Origin: Alcanivorax sp. UBA4485
GTDB lineage: Bacteria > Pseudomonadota > Gammaproteobacteria > Pseudomonadales > Alcanivoracaceae
Direction of reading: 5' to 3'
Length of the DNA stretch: 41,492 nucleotides
Assembly: GCA_002389055.1 (NCBI GenBank)
Contig: DGNT01000101.1
Span: forward strand, 11,138 to 52,629
Of the stretch, positions 8,365-15,181 are shown piece by piece (position 1 is the stretch's first letter; each line of letters opens with the position of its first letter). The position numbers were made by a program, and so were the translations under genes. The notes beneath the pieces were generated by a model. It was not told the origin of the DNA. It was given only the letters and a program-made list of their open reading frames with translations, and made no database searches.

Positions 8365-9209
8365 GTCAGGGTCTCCTCGGCGGCGTTCAGTTTGCTGCTC
8401 TGGCGCCATTCCAGCACGGTTTTCAGAAGCAGGGTGACCAGTGCCATGGCCGCCAGCAGGCCGGCGGCGGTGAAGGCGCCCACGGTGTTGTAGTCCTCGT
8501 TGAGCATCTGGATCAGCAGCGGCAGGGTCAGGGTCTCGCCGCGGATCAGGCCGGACACCACGCTCACCGCGCCGAACTCACCCACTGCCCGGGCGTTGGT
8601 GAGTACCACGCCGTACAGCAGCGCCCAGCGGATTCTCGGCAGCGTCACGTACCAGAACGCCTGCCAGCCGGAGGCGCCCAGCAGGATCGCCGCTTCCTCT
8701 TCCTCGGTGCCCTGGGACTGCATCAGCGGAATCAGCACCCGCGCTACATAGGGGCAGGTGACGAACACGGTGACCATCACCATGCCCGGCAGCGCGAACA
8801 TCAACTGCACGTCGAACTGGTCGTCCAGCCACTGGCCCACCAGACCCTGGCCACCGTACACCACCAGATAGCAGAGGCCGGCGACCACCGGCGACATGGC
8901 GAACGGGATGTCGATCAGGGTGCTGAGCAGCTTGCGGCCGCGGAATTCGTAGCGGGTCACGCACCAGGCCAGCAGCACGCCGAACACCAGATTCACCGGC
9001 ACCGTGATCAGCGCCACGATCACGGTGAGCTGGATGGCGCCGATCATGTCGCCGCTGGTCAGGTTGCTGGCCACCATGCCGGCGCCCTGGGCGAAGGCCT
9101 CGGCGAAGATCACCACCAGCGGCAACACCAGCAACACCACCACGGCGGCGAACGCGGCGGCGACCAGCGTCCATTGGTGCCATTTGTGGGGCCGGTTGGC
9201 GGAGGACAT
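8361..9209 (-). CDS. cysW: Sulfate/thiosulfate ABC importer permease CysW
   Basis: 282 residues with about six membrane helices. The EAA coupling loop (EEEAAILLGASGWQAFWYV, then TLPRIRWALLYG) contacts the ATPase, and VLTNARAVGEFGAVSVVSG is typical of CysW. A Shine-Dalgarno AAGGAG precedes the ATG by about 10 nt. CysW normally follows cysT directly; here it is 4 kb away from cysT and must use its own promoter, probably in 9210-9300 where a TATAGAAT -10-like box is present on the minus strand. Confidence 0.95.
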   Translation of the reverse strand: MSSANRPHKWHQWTLVAAAFAAVVVLLVLPLVVIFAEAFAQGAGMVASNLTSGDMIGAIQLTVIVALITVPVNLVFGVLLAWCVTRYEFRGRKLLSTLIDIPFAMSPVVAGLCYLVVYGGQGLVGQWLDDQFDVQLMFALPGMVMVTVFVTCPYVARVLIPLMQSQGTEEEEAAILLGASGWQAFWYVTLPRIRWALLYGVVLTNARAVGEFGAVSVVSGLIRGETLTLPLLIQMLNEDYNTVGAFTAAGLLAAMALVTLLLKTVLEWRQSSKLNAAEETLT

Positions 9210-9473
9210 GAGCGGCGGGCTCCTTAATGTAGCGGGTCGGGCAGGGCGCGCCTGCCGGAAGGTGATGATTCTATATTCCGTAACAGCAAAATAAAGCGCT
9301 CATTTATATCCTTTCGCCATGCCGTTAGATCACGGCTCTCTCCGCGTGATTACAAAACGTTACGTTTTGCTACATCCGGGCCGGCCAAGCGCGGGTATCC
9401 CCTTACGGGATCTCGATTCCCGGTTCGGGCGACCTCCGGCCGCCCCCTTCATGATGAAGCAAGGAGAGAGAGC
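9210..9473. promoter_or_regulatory. Divergent promoter region of cysW and the lipoprotein gene
   Basis: 264 bp without a gene. Toward cysW (minus strand) an AT-rich stretch around 9265-9310 contains a TATAGAAT -10-like box with a poor -35, as expected for an activator-dependent (CysB-type) promoter. Toward the lipoprotein gene lies a 17-bp palindrome (9353-9369), and a strong AAGGAGAG Shine-Dalgarno just before the ATG at 9474. Promoter assignments are inferred. Confidence 0.45.
9353..9369. promoter_or_regulatory. Perfect 17-bp palindrome, candidate operator
   Basis: CAAAACGT (9353-9360), one T, then ACGTTTTG (9362-9369): two 8-bp arms matching without error around one base. It sits about 105 bp upstream of the lipoprotein start and about 145 bp upstream of cysW, with no T tract, so a protein-binding site is more likely than a terminator. 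The binding protein is unknown. Confidence 0.5.
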
Positions 9474-11477
9474 ATGAACTTAAATACCAATGGTCTTTAT
9501 TGGTTGTCGCCGCTGGCGCTGGCCGTGACCCTGGCCGCCTGTGGTGGCAATGGTGGCAGCAGTTTCGTTCCCGGCAACAACAACGGCGGCAATCAGGATT
9601 CGCCCCTGCTGGTGATGCATAACGGCGGCGGCAGCGTCGGCCAGATCGACCAGCTCGACAGCGGCCTGCAAGTGCAGTCCACGTTCAACGCCGACGCCAA
9701 CGAAGGCATCGTGCTGGATCTGCTCGGTAACGTGCACGCCGCCGACGACACCGCGGTGCCCAGCAGCGTCCAGACCCTGCATAAACTCCTCGACCGCCAG
9801 GACGGCGCCAGCCCGGTGGCGACGCTTGATCGTTCCCACACTGCGACCGGCTCCGCCAATCTGAAAGGCGTGGCAATCGCCCACCAGGCGGGCCTGATCA
9901 TGGCCGCCAATGTGAACGGCAACACCATTGAGGTGTACGGCACGACCGCCGGCCAGGGCGCTACGCCCTTGGCGTCCACCGCACTGGCCGGCAACGCCTG
10001 GGACCTGGCCTACGACGAAGCCGCCGACCGCGTCTTCCTGGCCATGACCGACGGCACCGTGCTGGTGGCCGACGATTACGTGGCCAACGGCTTCTCCGTT
10101 GGTGGCGCCCGGGTGATAACCCCGGACAGCGCCGGGATGACCTCCAACATCCACGGTATTGGCTACGACGCCGACAGCGATACGCTGGTGATCACCGACG
10201 TGGGTGACGCCGCCATCGCCGATGATGGCCGCCTGTACGTGATCGAAAACGCCTCCACCGCCAACGGCACCGTGACCCCGGCCCGCACCGTCAACGGTCC
10301 GGCCACCATGCTGGGTAACCCGGTGGACCTGGTGCTCGACGGCGGCACCGCCTACATCGCGGAAAAATCCAACGACGCCATTCTGGTCTACCGCGGCGTG
10401 TTCAGCGGCCCCTCCGGTGACGTGGCGCCGGACAAAACCGTCGACAGCATCAAGCCGGAATCCCTGGCGCTGTTGATTGACAGCCCGGTGCAGCCGGACT
10501 TGTCCGATCTGGAAGACACTTCCGTGACGATTAACGGCGTGATGGTCACCCGCAACCCGGACCCGGATAACGCCGACCCGGATGTGCTGGTCTACAACAC
10601 CGACCTGACCACCCAGACCCGCGACTTCTCCGTCGGTCAGCCGGTGGAAAGCATCAGCGTCAACCAGACCGGCGACGCCTACGCCACCTACGACAGCGGC
10701 ATCGCCGTGCTTAACCGGGTGGGCGTGAGCCGCGACGGTGAAAGCTTCAACGTCAGCCGCGACCGCCTGATCTCCGGCGCTAACACCGGCCTGACCGCGC
10801 CCAAGGGCTTCGACATCGCCGACGAGCTGGGCTGGGTGCTGGTCACCGAAAACAGCGCGCCGGGTTCCGTGCGCGTGTTCGGCGCCCAGGCCGACGGGAA
10901 CGTCGCTCCGATCTTCAGCATCGACCTCGCCGTGCAGCCCTGGGATCTGGACTACGACCCGGAAGGCGACCGCCTGTACGTGGCGCTCACCGACGGCACC
11001 GTGGCGGTCTATGACGATCTGAGCACCGACCGTGGCGCCGGCGGCGCCGACCGCACCATCGTCCCCGGGGAAGGCGGCACCGCGTTCGCGGCGCCCACCA
11101 ACCTGCACGGCATCGTGCACGTGGCCGACGGCGACAAGCTGATCGTCTCCGACGTGGGTAGCGGCGCCAACCCCACCGACGGCAAGCTGTACGTGCTGGA
11201 TAACGCCTCCAGCGCCGACGGCATCACCAACGTGGCGGTGCGCATCGACGACGAGGACAACGGCGCGGCCGGCAACACCATGCTCGGCAACCCGGTGGAC
11301 ATCGCCTTCGATGGCGCCAACCTCTATGTGGCTGAAAAGTCCCAGGGCATGGTGCTGCGTTTCGATAACATCCTCAGCTCCGCCGGCGGCGACGTCAGCC
11401 CGGACGCTTCCATCGCCCAGGCGGCGCCGGAATCCGTGGTCCTGATCGCCGACTACCTGGGCCGCGCGCCCGAGTAA
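9474..11477 (+). CDS. Lipoprotein with internally duplicated propeller-like repeats
   Basis: 667 residues. The N-terminus has a lipoprotein signal ending LAAC (Cys23), then a Gly/Asn-rich linker. The rest is two homologous halves, about 45-335 and 370-660: compare NAWDLAYDEAADRVFLAMTD with QPWDLDYDPEGDRLYVALTD, and TMLGNPVDLVLDGGTAYIAE with TMLGNPVDIAFDGANLYVAE. The short strands ending in DVG, LYV and DGTV suggest NHL/YncE-like beta-propeller blades on the cell surface or in the periplasm. It diverges from cysW and precedes the ECF sigma/anti-sigma pair on the same strand, which hints that it is a target or partner of that system. No enzymatic motif was recognised. Confidence 0.8.
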   Translation: MNLNTNGLYWLSPLALAVTLAACGGNGGSSFVPGNNNGGNQDSPLLVMHNGGGSVGQIDQLDSGLQVQSTFNADANEGIVLDLLGNVHAADDTAVPSSVQTLHKLLDRQDGASPVATLDRSHTATGSANLKGVAIAHQAGLIMAANVNGNTIEVYGTTAGQGATPLASTALAGNAWDLAYDEAADRVFLAMTDGTVLVADDYVANGFSVGGARVITPDSAGMTSNIHGIGYDADSDTLVITDVGDAAIADDGRLYVIENASTANGTVTPARTVNGPATMLGNPVDLVLDGGTAYIAEKSNDAILVYRGVFSGPSGDVAPDKTVDSIKPESLALLIDSPVQPDLSDLEDTSVTINGVMVTRNPDPDNADPDVLVYNTDLTTQTRDFSVGQPVESISVNQTGDAYATYDSGIAVLNRVGVSRDGESFNVSRDRLISGANTGLTAPKGFDIADELGWVLVTENSAPGSVRVFGAQADGNVAPIFSIDLAVQPWDLDYDPEGDRLYVALTDGTVAVYDDLSTDRGAGGADRTIVPGEGGTAFAAPTNLHGIVHVADGDKLIVSDVGSGANPTDGKLYVLDNASSADGITNVAVRIDDEDNGAAGNTMLGNPVDIAFDGANLYVAEKSQGMVLRFDNILSSAGGDVSPDASIAQAAPESVVLIADYLGRAPE

Positions 11478-11495
11478 GCTGTACGTAGCTCCAAT

Positions 11496-11521
11496 GGAGC
11501 CGCCTTTGCGGCGGCTCCTTT
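11496..11521 (+). terminator. Rho-independent terminator of the lipoprotein gene
   Basis: GGAGCCGCC (11496-11504), loop TTTGC, GGCGGCTCC (11510-11518), then a short TTT. The stem starts 18 bp after the stop codon. The T tract is short, so termination may be partial. Confidence 0.7.
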
Positions 11522-11544
11522 CCAGGAGTGAGTAACAAAGCGTT

Positions 11545-11758
11545 CTACGAAGCCAGTTTTGTGGGAGCTTGCCTGCAAGCGAAAGGCCGGCAACGCCGGC
11601 CGGCAGGATGCCAGAGGCGTTGTTGGTGCGTGTGTTAGAGAGGTCTCTGGGATCCTGCCGGGAGCTTCGCTCCCTTTCGCGGGCGGGGCCCGCTCCCACA
11701 AGCCCGCTCCCAGAGGCCTGTTCCCACAGAGCAAGCTCCCACAAAACTGGCTTTGTAG
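11545..11758. repeat. REP/BIME-like foldback element
   Basis: A 214-bp nested inverted repeat. The outer 28-bp arms are 11545-11572 and 11731-11758 with one mismatch. A second pair of 16-bp arms lies at 11601-11616 and 11645-11660 (one mismatch). Two REP-type palindromes with GTGGGAGC heads face each other: 11561-11586 and, inverted, 11673-11699. This matches the layout of REP doublets of pseudomonads and relatives. A related copy is at 24389-24534. No RAYT transposase gene is in the window. It fills the gap between the lipoprotein terminator and the sigma-factor gene. Confidence 0.75.
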
Positions 11759-11829
11759 CCCGACATTGACACATCCTTCTCGTGGCGCGGCGGACCATCG
11801 CGTTTTATTCACATCGCGCCGGACATGCC

Positions 11830-12384
11830 ATGGACGAGTCGAATCACGAATTGGAGCAAGCCACAGTCTTACTGCTGGCCTGTGCTCGAGGCGACGGCAC
11901 AGCCTTTCAAAGGCTGTATCGCTTGGAAGCGCCCCGGATGCTGGCGCTGGCACGCCGCCTTACCGGCGACCCCGGGCTGGCGGAAGAGGCGCTGCAGGAT
12001 ACCTTCGTGCAGGTGTGGCGGAACGCCACCCGCTTCCGGCCCGAAAAGGGCAGCGCCCGGGCCTGGTTGTACGCGCTGCTGCGCTATCGACTGATCAATC
12101 AACACCGTCGCGCCGGGCGTGACGAGGCCGAGGCTCTGCCCGGTGACGACTGGCCCGACCCCGAGCCCAACCCGGAGCAGTGTTCGATGCAATCCGACCA
12201 GCGACGTGCCATGCAGGAGTGTTTGCGTGGTTTGCAGGGCGACCGGCGCCGGCCGATATTGATGGCGTTCTACCACGGCTTTACGTACGAGCAGATTGCC
12301 GAAACATTAGCGGTGCCCCTGGGCACCATCAAAAGCCGGGTTCGCACCGGGCTTAAAGGGCTTCAGGAGTGTCTGCGGCTATGA
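11830..12384 (+). CDS. ECF-type RNA polymerase sigma factor (SigK-like)
   Basis: 184 residues from the ATG at 11830 (MDESNHELEQATVLLL). Region 2 is visible as AFQRLYRLEAPRMLALARRL, then LAEEALQDTFVQVWRN and KGSARAWLYALLRYRL. Region 4 is visible as YHGFTYEQIAETLAVPLGTI followed by KSRVRTGLKGLQECL. No region 1.1 or 3, so an extracytoplasmic-function type. The reading frame is open to 11782, but the upstream part has no Shine-Dalgarno. The stop overlaps the start of the next gene in an ATGA junction; that gene encodes an RskA-like membrane anti-sigma, the usual partner of SigK-like factors. Target promoters are not known. Confidence 0.92.
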   Translation: MDESNHELEQATVLLLACARGDGTAFQRLYRLEAPRMLALARRLTGDPGLAEEALQDTFVQVWRNATRFRPEKGSARAWLYALLRYRLINQHRRAGRDEAEALPGDDWPDPEPNPEQCSMQSDQRRAMQECLRGLQGDRRRPILMAFYHGFTYEQIAETLAVPLGTIKSRVRTGLKGLQECLRL

Positions 12385-13061
12385 TTCCCGATAACCAGGA
12401 AGAACAACGTCTGCTGATCGCCGAGTACGTGCTTGGCCTGCACCGTGGCGAGCAGGCGGTAGAGATCGAGCGCTGGTTGGCGGAGGACGAGCAGGCCGCG
12501 CGGCAGGCCGCGTACTGGCGCGAACACTGGGTGGGCGCCGCCGAGCTGTTGGAGCCGGCGCGTTTGCCGCCCGGCCTGTGGCGGCGGCTGGCCCGCGAAA
12601 CCGGCATCGCCGTGCCTTGGTGGCGTGGCCTGTGGCAGAGCACCCCCACCTGGCGTTTCGCCAGCGCCGCCCTGCTGGTGGCGCTGGTGCTGGCGGTGGG
12701 GCCGCTGCGCCAACCGGCCCCGATCTATACGGTGGTGCTGCAGGCGCCCGGCGAGGCGGCCCAGCCGGGCTGGCGGATCACCGTATCGGACAACGGCGAC
12801 CTGCAACTGACGCCGCTGGTGCAGCAGGCGGATTACCGCGCCGACCGCAGCGTGCAATTCTGGACCCTGGAAAACAACGCCAAAGGCCCCCGTTCCCTGG
12901 GGCTGGTGGAGCCGGGCCGCAGCCTGGTGATTCCCGCCGAGCAGGTGGGCGGTGTGGAAAGCGGCCAGCTGTTCGAACTGACCCTGGAACCGCCGGGCGG
13001 CTCGCCGGAACCCCGACCCACCGGACCGGTCCTGTTTATCGGCCGCGCCGTAGCGCTATAA
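12381..13061 (+). CDS. RskA-like membrane anti-sigma factor
   Basis: 226 residues from the ATG at 12381 (MIPDNQEEQRLLIAEYVLGL). The N-terminal cytoplasmic segment (about 1-75, with LAEYVLGL-like anti-sigma helices and a WLAEDEQAARQ motif) should bind the sigma factor. One membrane helix follows at about 92-107 (FASAALLVALVLAVG), then a periplasmic RskA-type domain containing WTLENNAKGPRSLGLVEPG. No zinc-binding HxxxCxxC is present. Coupled to the sigma gene by a 4-base overlap, with AGGAG upstream. The topology fits regulated release of the sigma factor by an envelope signal; the signal is unknown. Confidence 0.88.
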   Translation: MIPDNQEEQRLLIAEYVLGLHRGEQAVEIERWLAEDEQAARQAAYWREHWVGAAELLEPARLPPGLWRRLARETGIAVPWWRGLWQSTPTWRFASAALLVALVLAVGPLRQPAPIYTVVLQAPGEAAQPGWRITVSDNGDLQLTPLVQQADYRADRSVQFWTLENNAKGPRSLGLVEPGRSLVIPAEQVGGVESGQLFELTLEPPGGSPEPRPTGPVLFIGRAVAL

Positions 13062-13065
13062 AAAG

Positions 13066-13235
13066 CAGTTGAGAGTTGATAGTGGACAGTTGACAGTTAA
13101 CTGGGGCGGGCTGGTGGGCTTTCCCGCGGCCTGCGGCCGGCAAGGCCTGTTCCCGCGGGCACGGCGGTCATCTCTCATGGGCCCATCCCGCGCAGCTATC
13201 AACTATCAACTATCAACTGTTAACTATCAACTGTG
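13066..13235. repeat. Inverted tracts of AACTATC / GATAGTT-like heptamers
   Basis: The gap between the anti-sigma gene and cysT is bounded by two facing tracts of degenerate heptamers: 13066-13101 (AGTTGATAG, ACAGTTGACAG, GTTAACT) and 13196-13235 (three CTATCAA units, then ACTGTTAACTATCAACTG). The tracts are roughly reverse complements and could form a long cruciform around a GC-rich 94-bp centre. They may mark the join of an inserted block or act as a two-way terminator between the convergent genes. Confidence 0.6.
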
Positions 13236-13238
13236 TTC

Positions 13239-14075
13239 TTAGCTTCCGTGCCAGCGGCGGATCATTCGCCCCTGTATCATCTGGATGCCGAACAGCAGCA
13301 CCAGGGAGGCGCCCAGGATCACCGAGGCGAGGGCGCTGGCGGCGGCGAAGTCGTACTCTTCCAGGCGGATGTTGACCAGCAGCGAGATGATCTCGGTTTC
13401 GAACGGCATGTTGCCGGCGATAAAGATCACCGCGCCGTACTCGCCCAGGCTGCGGGTAAACGCCAGGGCGGTGCCGGTGAGCAGCGCCGGCATCAGCTGC
13501 GCCAGCACCACGCGGAAGAACGATGCCATGGGCGTGGCGCCCAGGGTGGCGGCCGCTTCTTCTACGTCCGGGGTCAGGTCTTCCAGGACCGGCTGCACCG
13601 CGCGAACCACGAACGGCAGGCTGGTGAAACTCATCGCGATCATGATACCCAGTGGCGTGTAGGCCACCGGGATGCCGATCGCTTCGAACCACTGCCCCAG
13701 CCAGCCGTTGGCGGCGAACAGCGCCGACAGCGTCAGGCCGGCCACGGCGGTGGGCAGAGCGAAGGGCAGGTCCACCAGGGCGTCCATCACGCGGCGCCCG
13801 GGGAAGCGATAGCGCACCAGCACCCAGGCCAGCAATAACCCCACCACCGCGTTGATGGCGCTGGCGCCGGCGGCGGCCAGCAGGGTGACCTTGAAGCTGG
13901 CCAGGCTGCGCGGGTTGGTGATCACCGACCAGTAGCGGTCCCAGGTCATCTCGCTGACGTGCAGCACCAGCCCGGACAGCGGCACCAGAATCACCAGCGA
14001 AATAAACAACACGCTCAGCGCGAAGCTGAGCGTGAAGCCGGGCAATACCGAGTGCCGGGTGCGCAGGATGGCCAA
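13239..14075 (-). CDS. cysT: Sulfate/thiosulfate ABC importer permease CysT (CysU)
   Basis: 278 residues, about six membrane helices, beginning with the family-typical VLPGFTLSFALSVLFISLVI. The EAA loop reads DVEEAAATLGATPMASFFRV and the stretch AFTRSLGEYGAVIFIAGNMP is characteristic of CysT. The start is a TTG at 14075, immediately after the cysP stop (one base between), so translation is probably coupled to cysP. With CysW it forms the membrane channel. Downstream, instead of cysW, are the heptamer repeats and the opposite-strand anti-sigma gene. Confidence 0.93.
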   Translation of the reverse strand: MAILRTRHSVLPGFTLSFALSVLFISLVILVPLSGLVLHVSEMTWDRYWSVITNPRSLASFKVTLLAAAGASAINAVVGLLLAWVLVRYRFPGRRVMDALVDLPFALPTAVAGLTLSALFAANGWLGQWFEAIGIPVAYTPLGIMIAMSFTSLPFVVRAVQPVLEDLTPDVEEAAATLGATPMASFFRVVLAQLMPALLTGTALAFTRSLGEYGAVIFIAGNMPFETEIISLLVNIRLEEYDFAAASALASVILGASLVLLFGIQMIQGRMIRRWHGS

Positions 14076-14076
14076 A

Positions 14077-15075
14077 TTAGCGGCTCCGCGCCTGCGCCTG
14101 CAGTTCGTCGAGCACGCCGCCGGAGGCGAAGTGGGTGTCCTGGGCGTTCTGCCAGGAGCCGAAGTAGTCCTCCACCTTAAGCAGCTTCACCGGCGGGAAC
14201 TGGTCTTCGGTGGCTTTCACCACTTCCGGGTGATGCACGCGGTAGTTGAAGGTGGTCAGCAGCTGCTGGATCTCCTTGTCGTAGAGGTGCTCCAGGTAGG
14301 CGGTGGCCACCTCGCGGGTGCCGCGTTCGTCGACCACGTCATCCACCACGCTGACCGGGAATTCCGCCAGTACCGAGGTCTTCGGCACCACCACTTCGTA
14401 GTCGCCGGTGCCGTACTGCTTGCGGATGTTGTTCACTTCCGACTCAAAGCTGATCAGCACGTCGCCGATTTCACGGTCGGCGAAGGTCACGGTGGCGCCG
14501 CGGCCGCCGGAGTCGAACACCGCCACGTTGCCCAGGAAGCGGGTCATGTAATCGCGGACTTTCTTCTCGTCGCCGTCGAAGCGTTCCTCGGCGGCCATCC
14601 AGGCGGCCAGATAGGTGTAGCGGCCGTTACCGGAGGTCTTGGGGTTCGGGAACACCACATCGACCCCGTCCTTGGCCAGATCGTCCCAGCCCTGGATGTT
14701 CTTGGGGTTGCCCTTGCGCACCAGGAAGGCGGTGGTGGAATAGTAAGGGCTGGCGTTGTTGGGCAGCCGTTCGTTCCAGTCCTCGGGAATCAGGTTGCCC
14801 TTGTCGTGCAGCACGTTGACGTCGGTCACCTGGTTGAAGGTGACTACGTCCGCTTCCAGCCCCTGGAGGATGGCGCGGGCCTGCTTGGAGGAGCCGGCGT
14901 GGGACTGCTTGATGGTGATGTCCTCACCGGTCTGCTCTTGCCAGTAGGCCTGGAATTCCGGGTTATAGGCCTGGAACAGCTCCCGGGCGATATCGTAGGA
15001 GCTGTTCAGGATGGTTTGCTGGGCGGTGGCCGCGGAGGTCACGGCCAGCAGAATCAGAGAGAGCCAAACACGCAT
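14077..15075 (-). CDS. cysP: Periplasmic thiosulfate/sulfate-binding protein CysP
   Basis: 332 residues with a Sec signal peptide (about 1-18, cleavage after ATA before QQTIL). The mature protein carries conserved ligand-site segments IKQSHAGSSKQARAILQGL, ADVVTFNQVTDV, NPKTSGNGRYTYLAAW and ISFESEVNNIRKQYG. The sequence is closer to the CysP (thiosulfate) than to the Sbp branch as I recall them, for example LHDKGNLIPEDW and LPNNASPYYST. It delivers the anion to CysT/CysW. It is the first gene of the minus-strand cysP-cysT unit. Confidence 0.93.
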   Translation of the reverse strand: MRVWLSLILLAVTSAATAQQTILNSSYDIARELFQAYNPEFQAYWQEQTGEDITIKQSHAGSSKQARAILQGLEADVVTFNQVTDVNVLHDKGNLIPEDWNERLPNNASPYYSTTAFLVRKGNPKNIQGWDDLAKDGVDVVFPNPKTSGNGRYTYLAAWMAAEERFDGDEKKVRDYMTRFLGNVAVFDSGGRGATVTFADREIGDVLISFESEVNNIRKQYGTGDYEVVVPKTSVLAEFPVSVVDDVVDERGTREVATAYLEHLYDKEIQQLLTTFNYRVHHPEVVKATEDQFPPVKLLKVEDYFGSWQNAQDTHFASGGVLDELQAQARSR

Positions 15076-15181
15076 GTCCGCTATTCCTTAAACGTCGAAG
15101 CCAATGAGGCGGCCTAGTTTATATAACCGAATGTTTAATGAAACAGGTCGCCTAGATTGATTTTGAATTTCAATATGAACA
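15076..15181 (-). promoter_or_regulatory. cysP upstream region
   Basis: 106 bp between the miaB stop and the cysP start, clearly AT-rich compared with its neighbours. On the minus strand TATATAAAC provides a -10-like box around 15115-15125 with no good -35. That is what one expects for a CysB-activated sulfur-starvation promoter. The CysB site itself cannot be pinned down by eye. Confidence 0.4.

Noticed and set aside
11766..11794. Perfect TTGACA (11766-11771) before the ECF sigma gene as a sigma-70 promoter
   Set aside because: No -10-like sequence at 16-18 nt spacing; not called as a feature.
9480..11798. Long open frame on the minus strand opposite the lipoprotein gene (772 codons)
   Set aside because: It is antisense to a gene with signal peptide, Shine-Dalgarno and terminator; its His/Val/Gly-rich composition is typical of the reverse of GC-rich coding DNA.
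13196..13235. Short tandem repeats as a CRISPR array
   Set aside because: Units are about 7 bp and contiguous without spacers; no cas genes nearby.
14077..15075. Calling this gene sbp rather than cysP
   Set aside because: Segments such as LHDKGNLIPEDW and NPKTSGNGRYTY are closer to CysP than to Sbp as recalled, and it heads a cysPTWA-type set.
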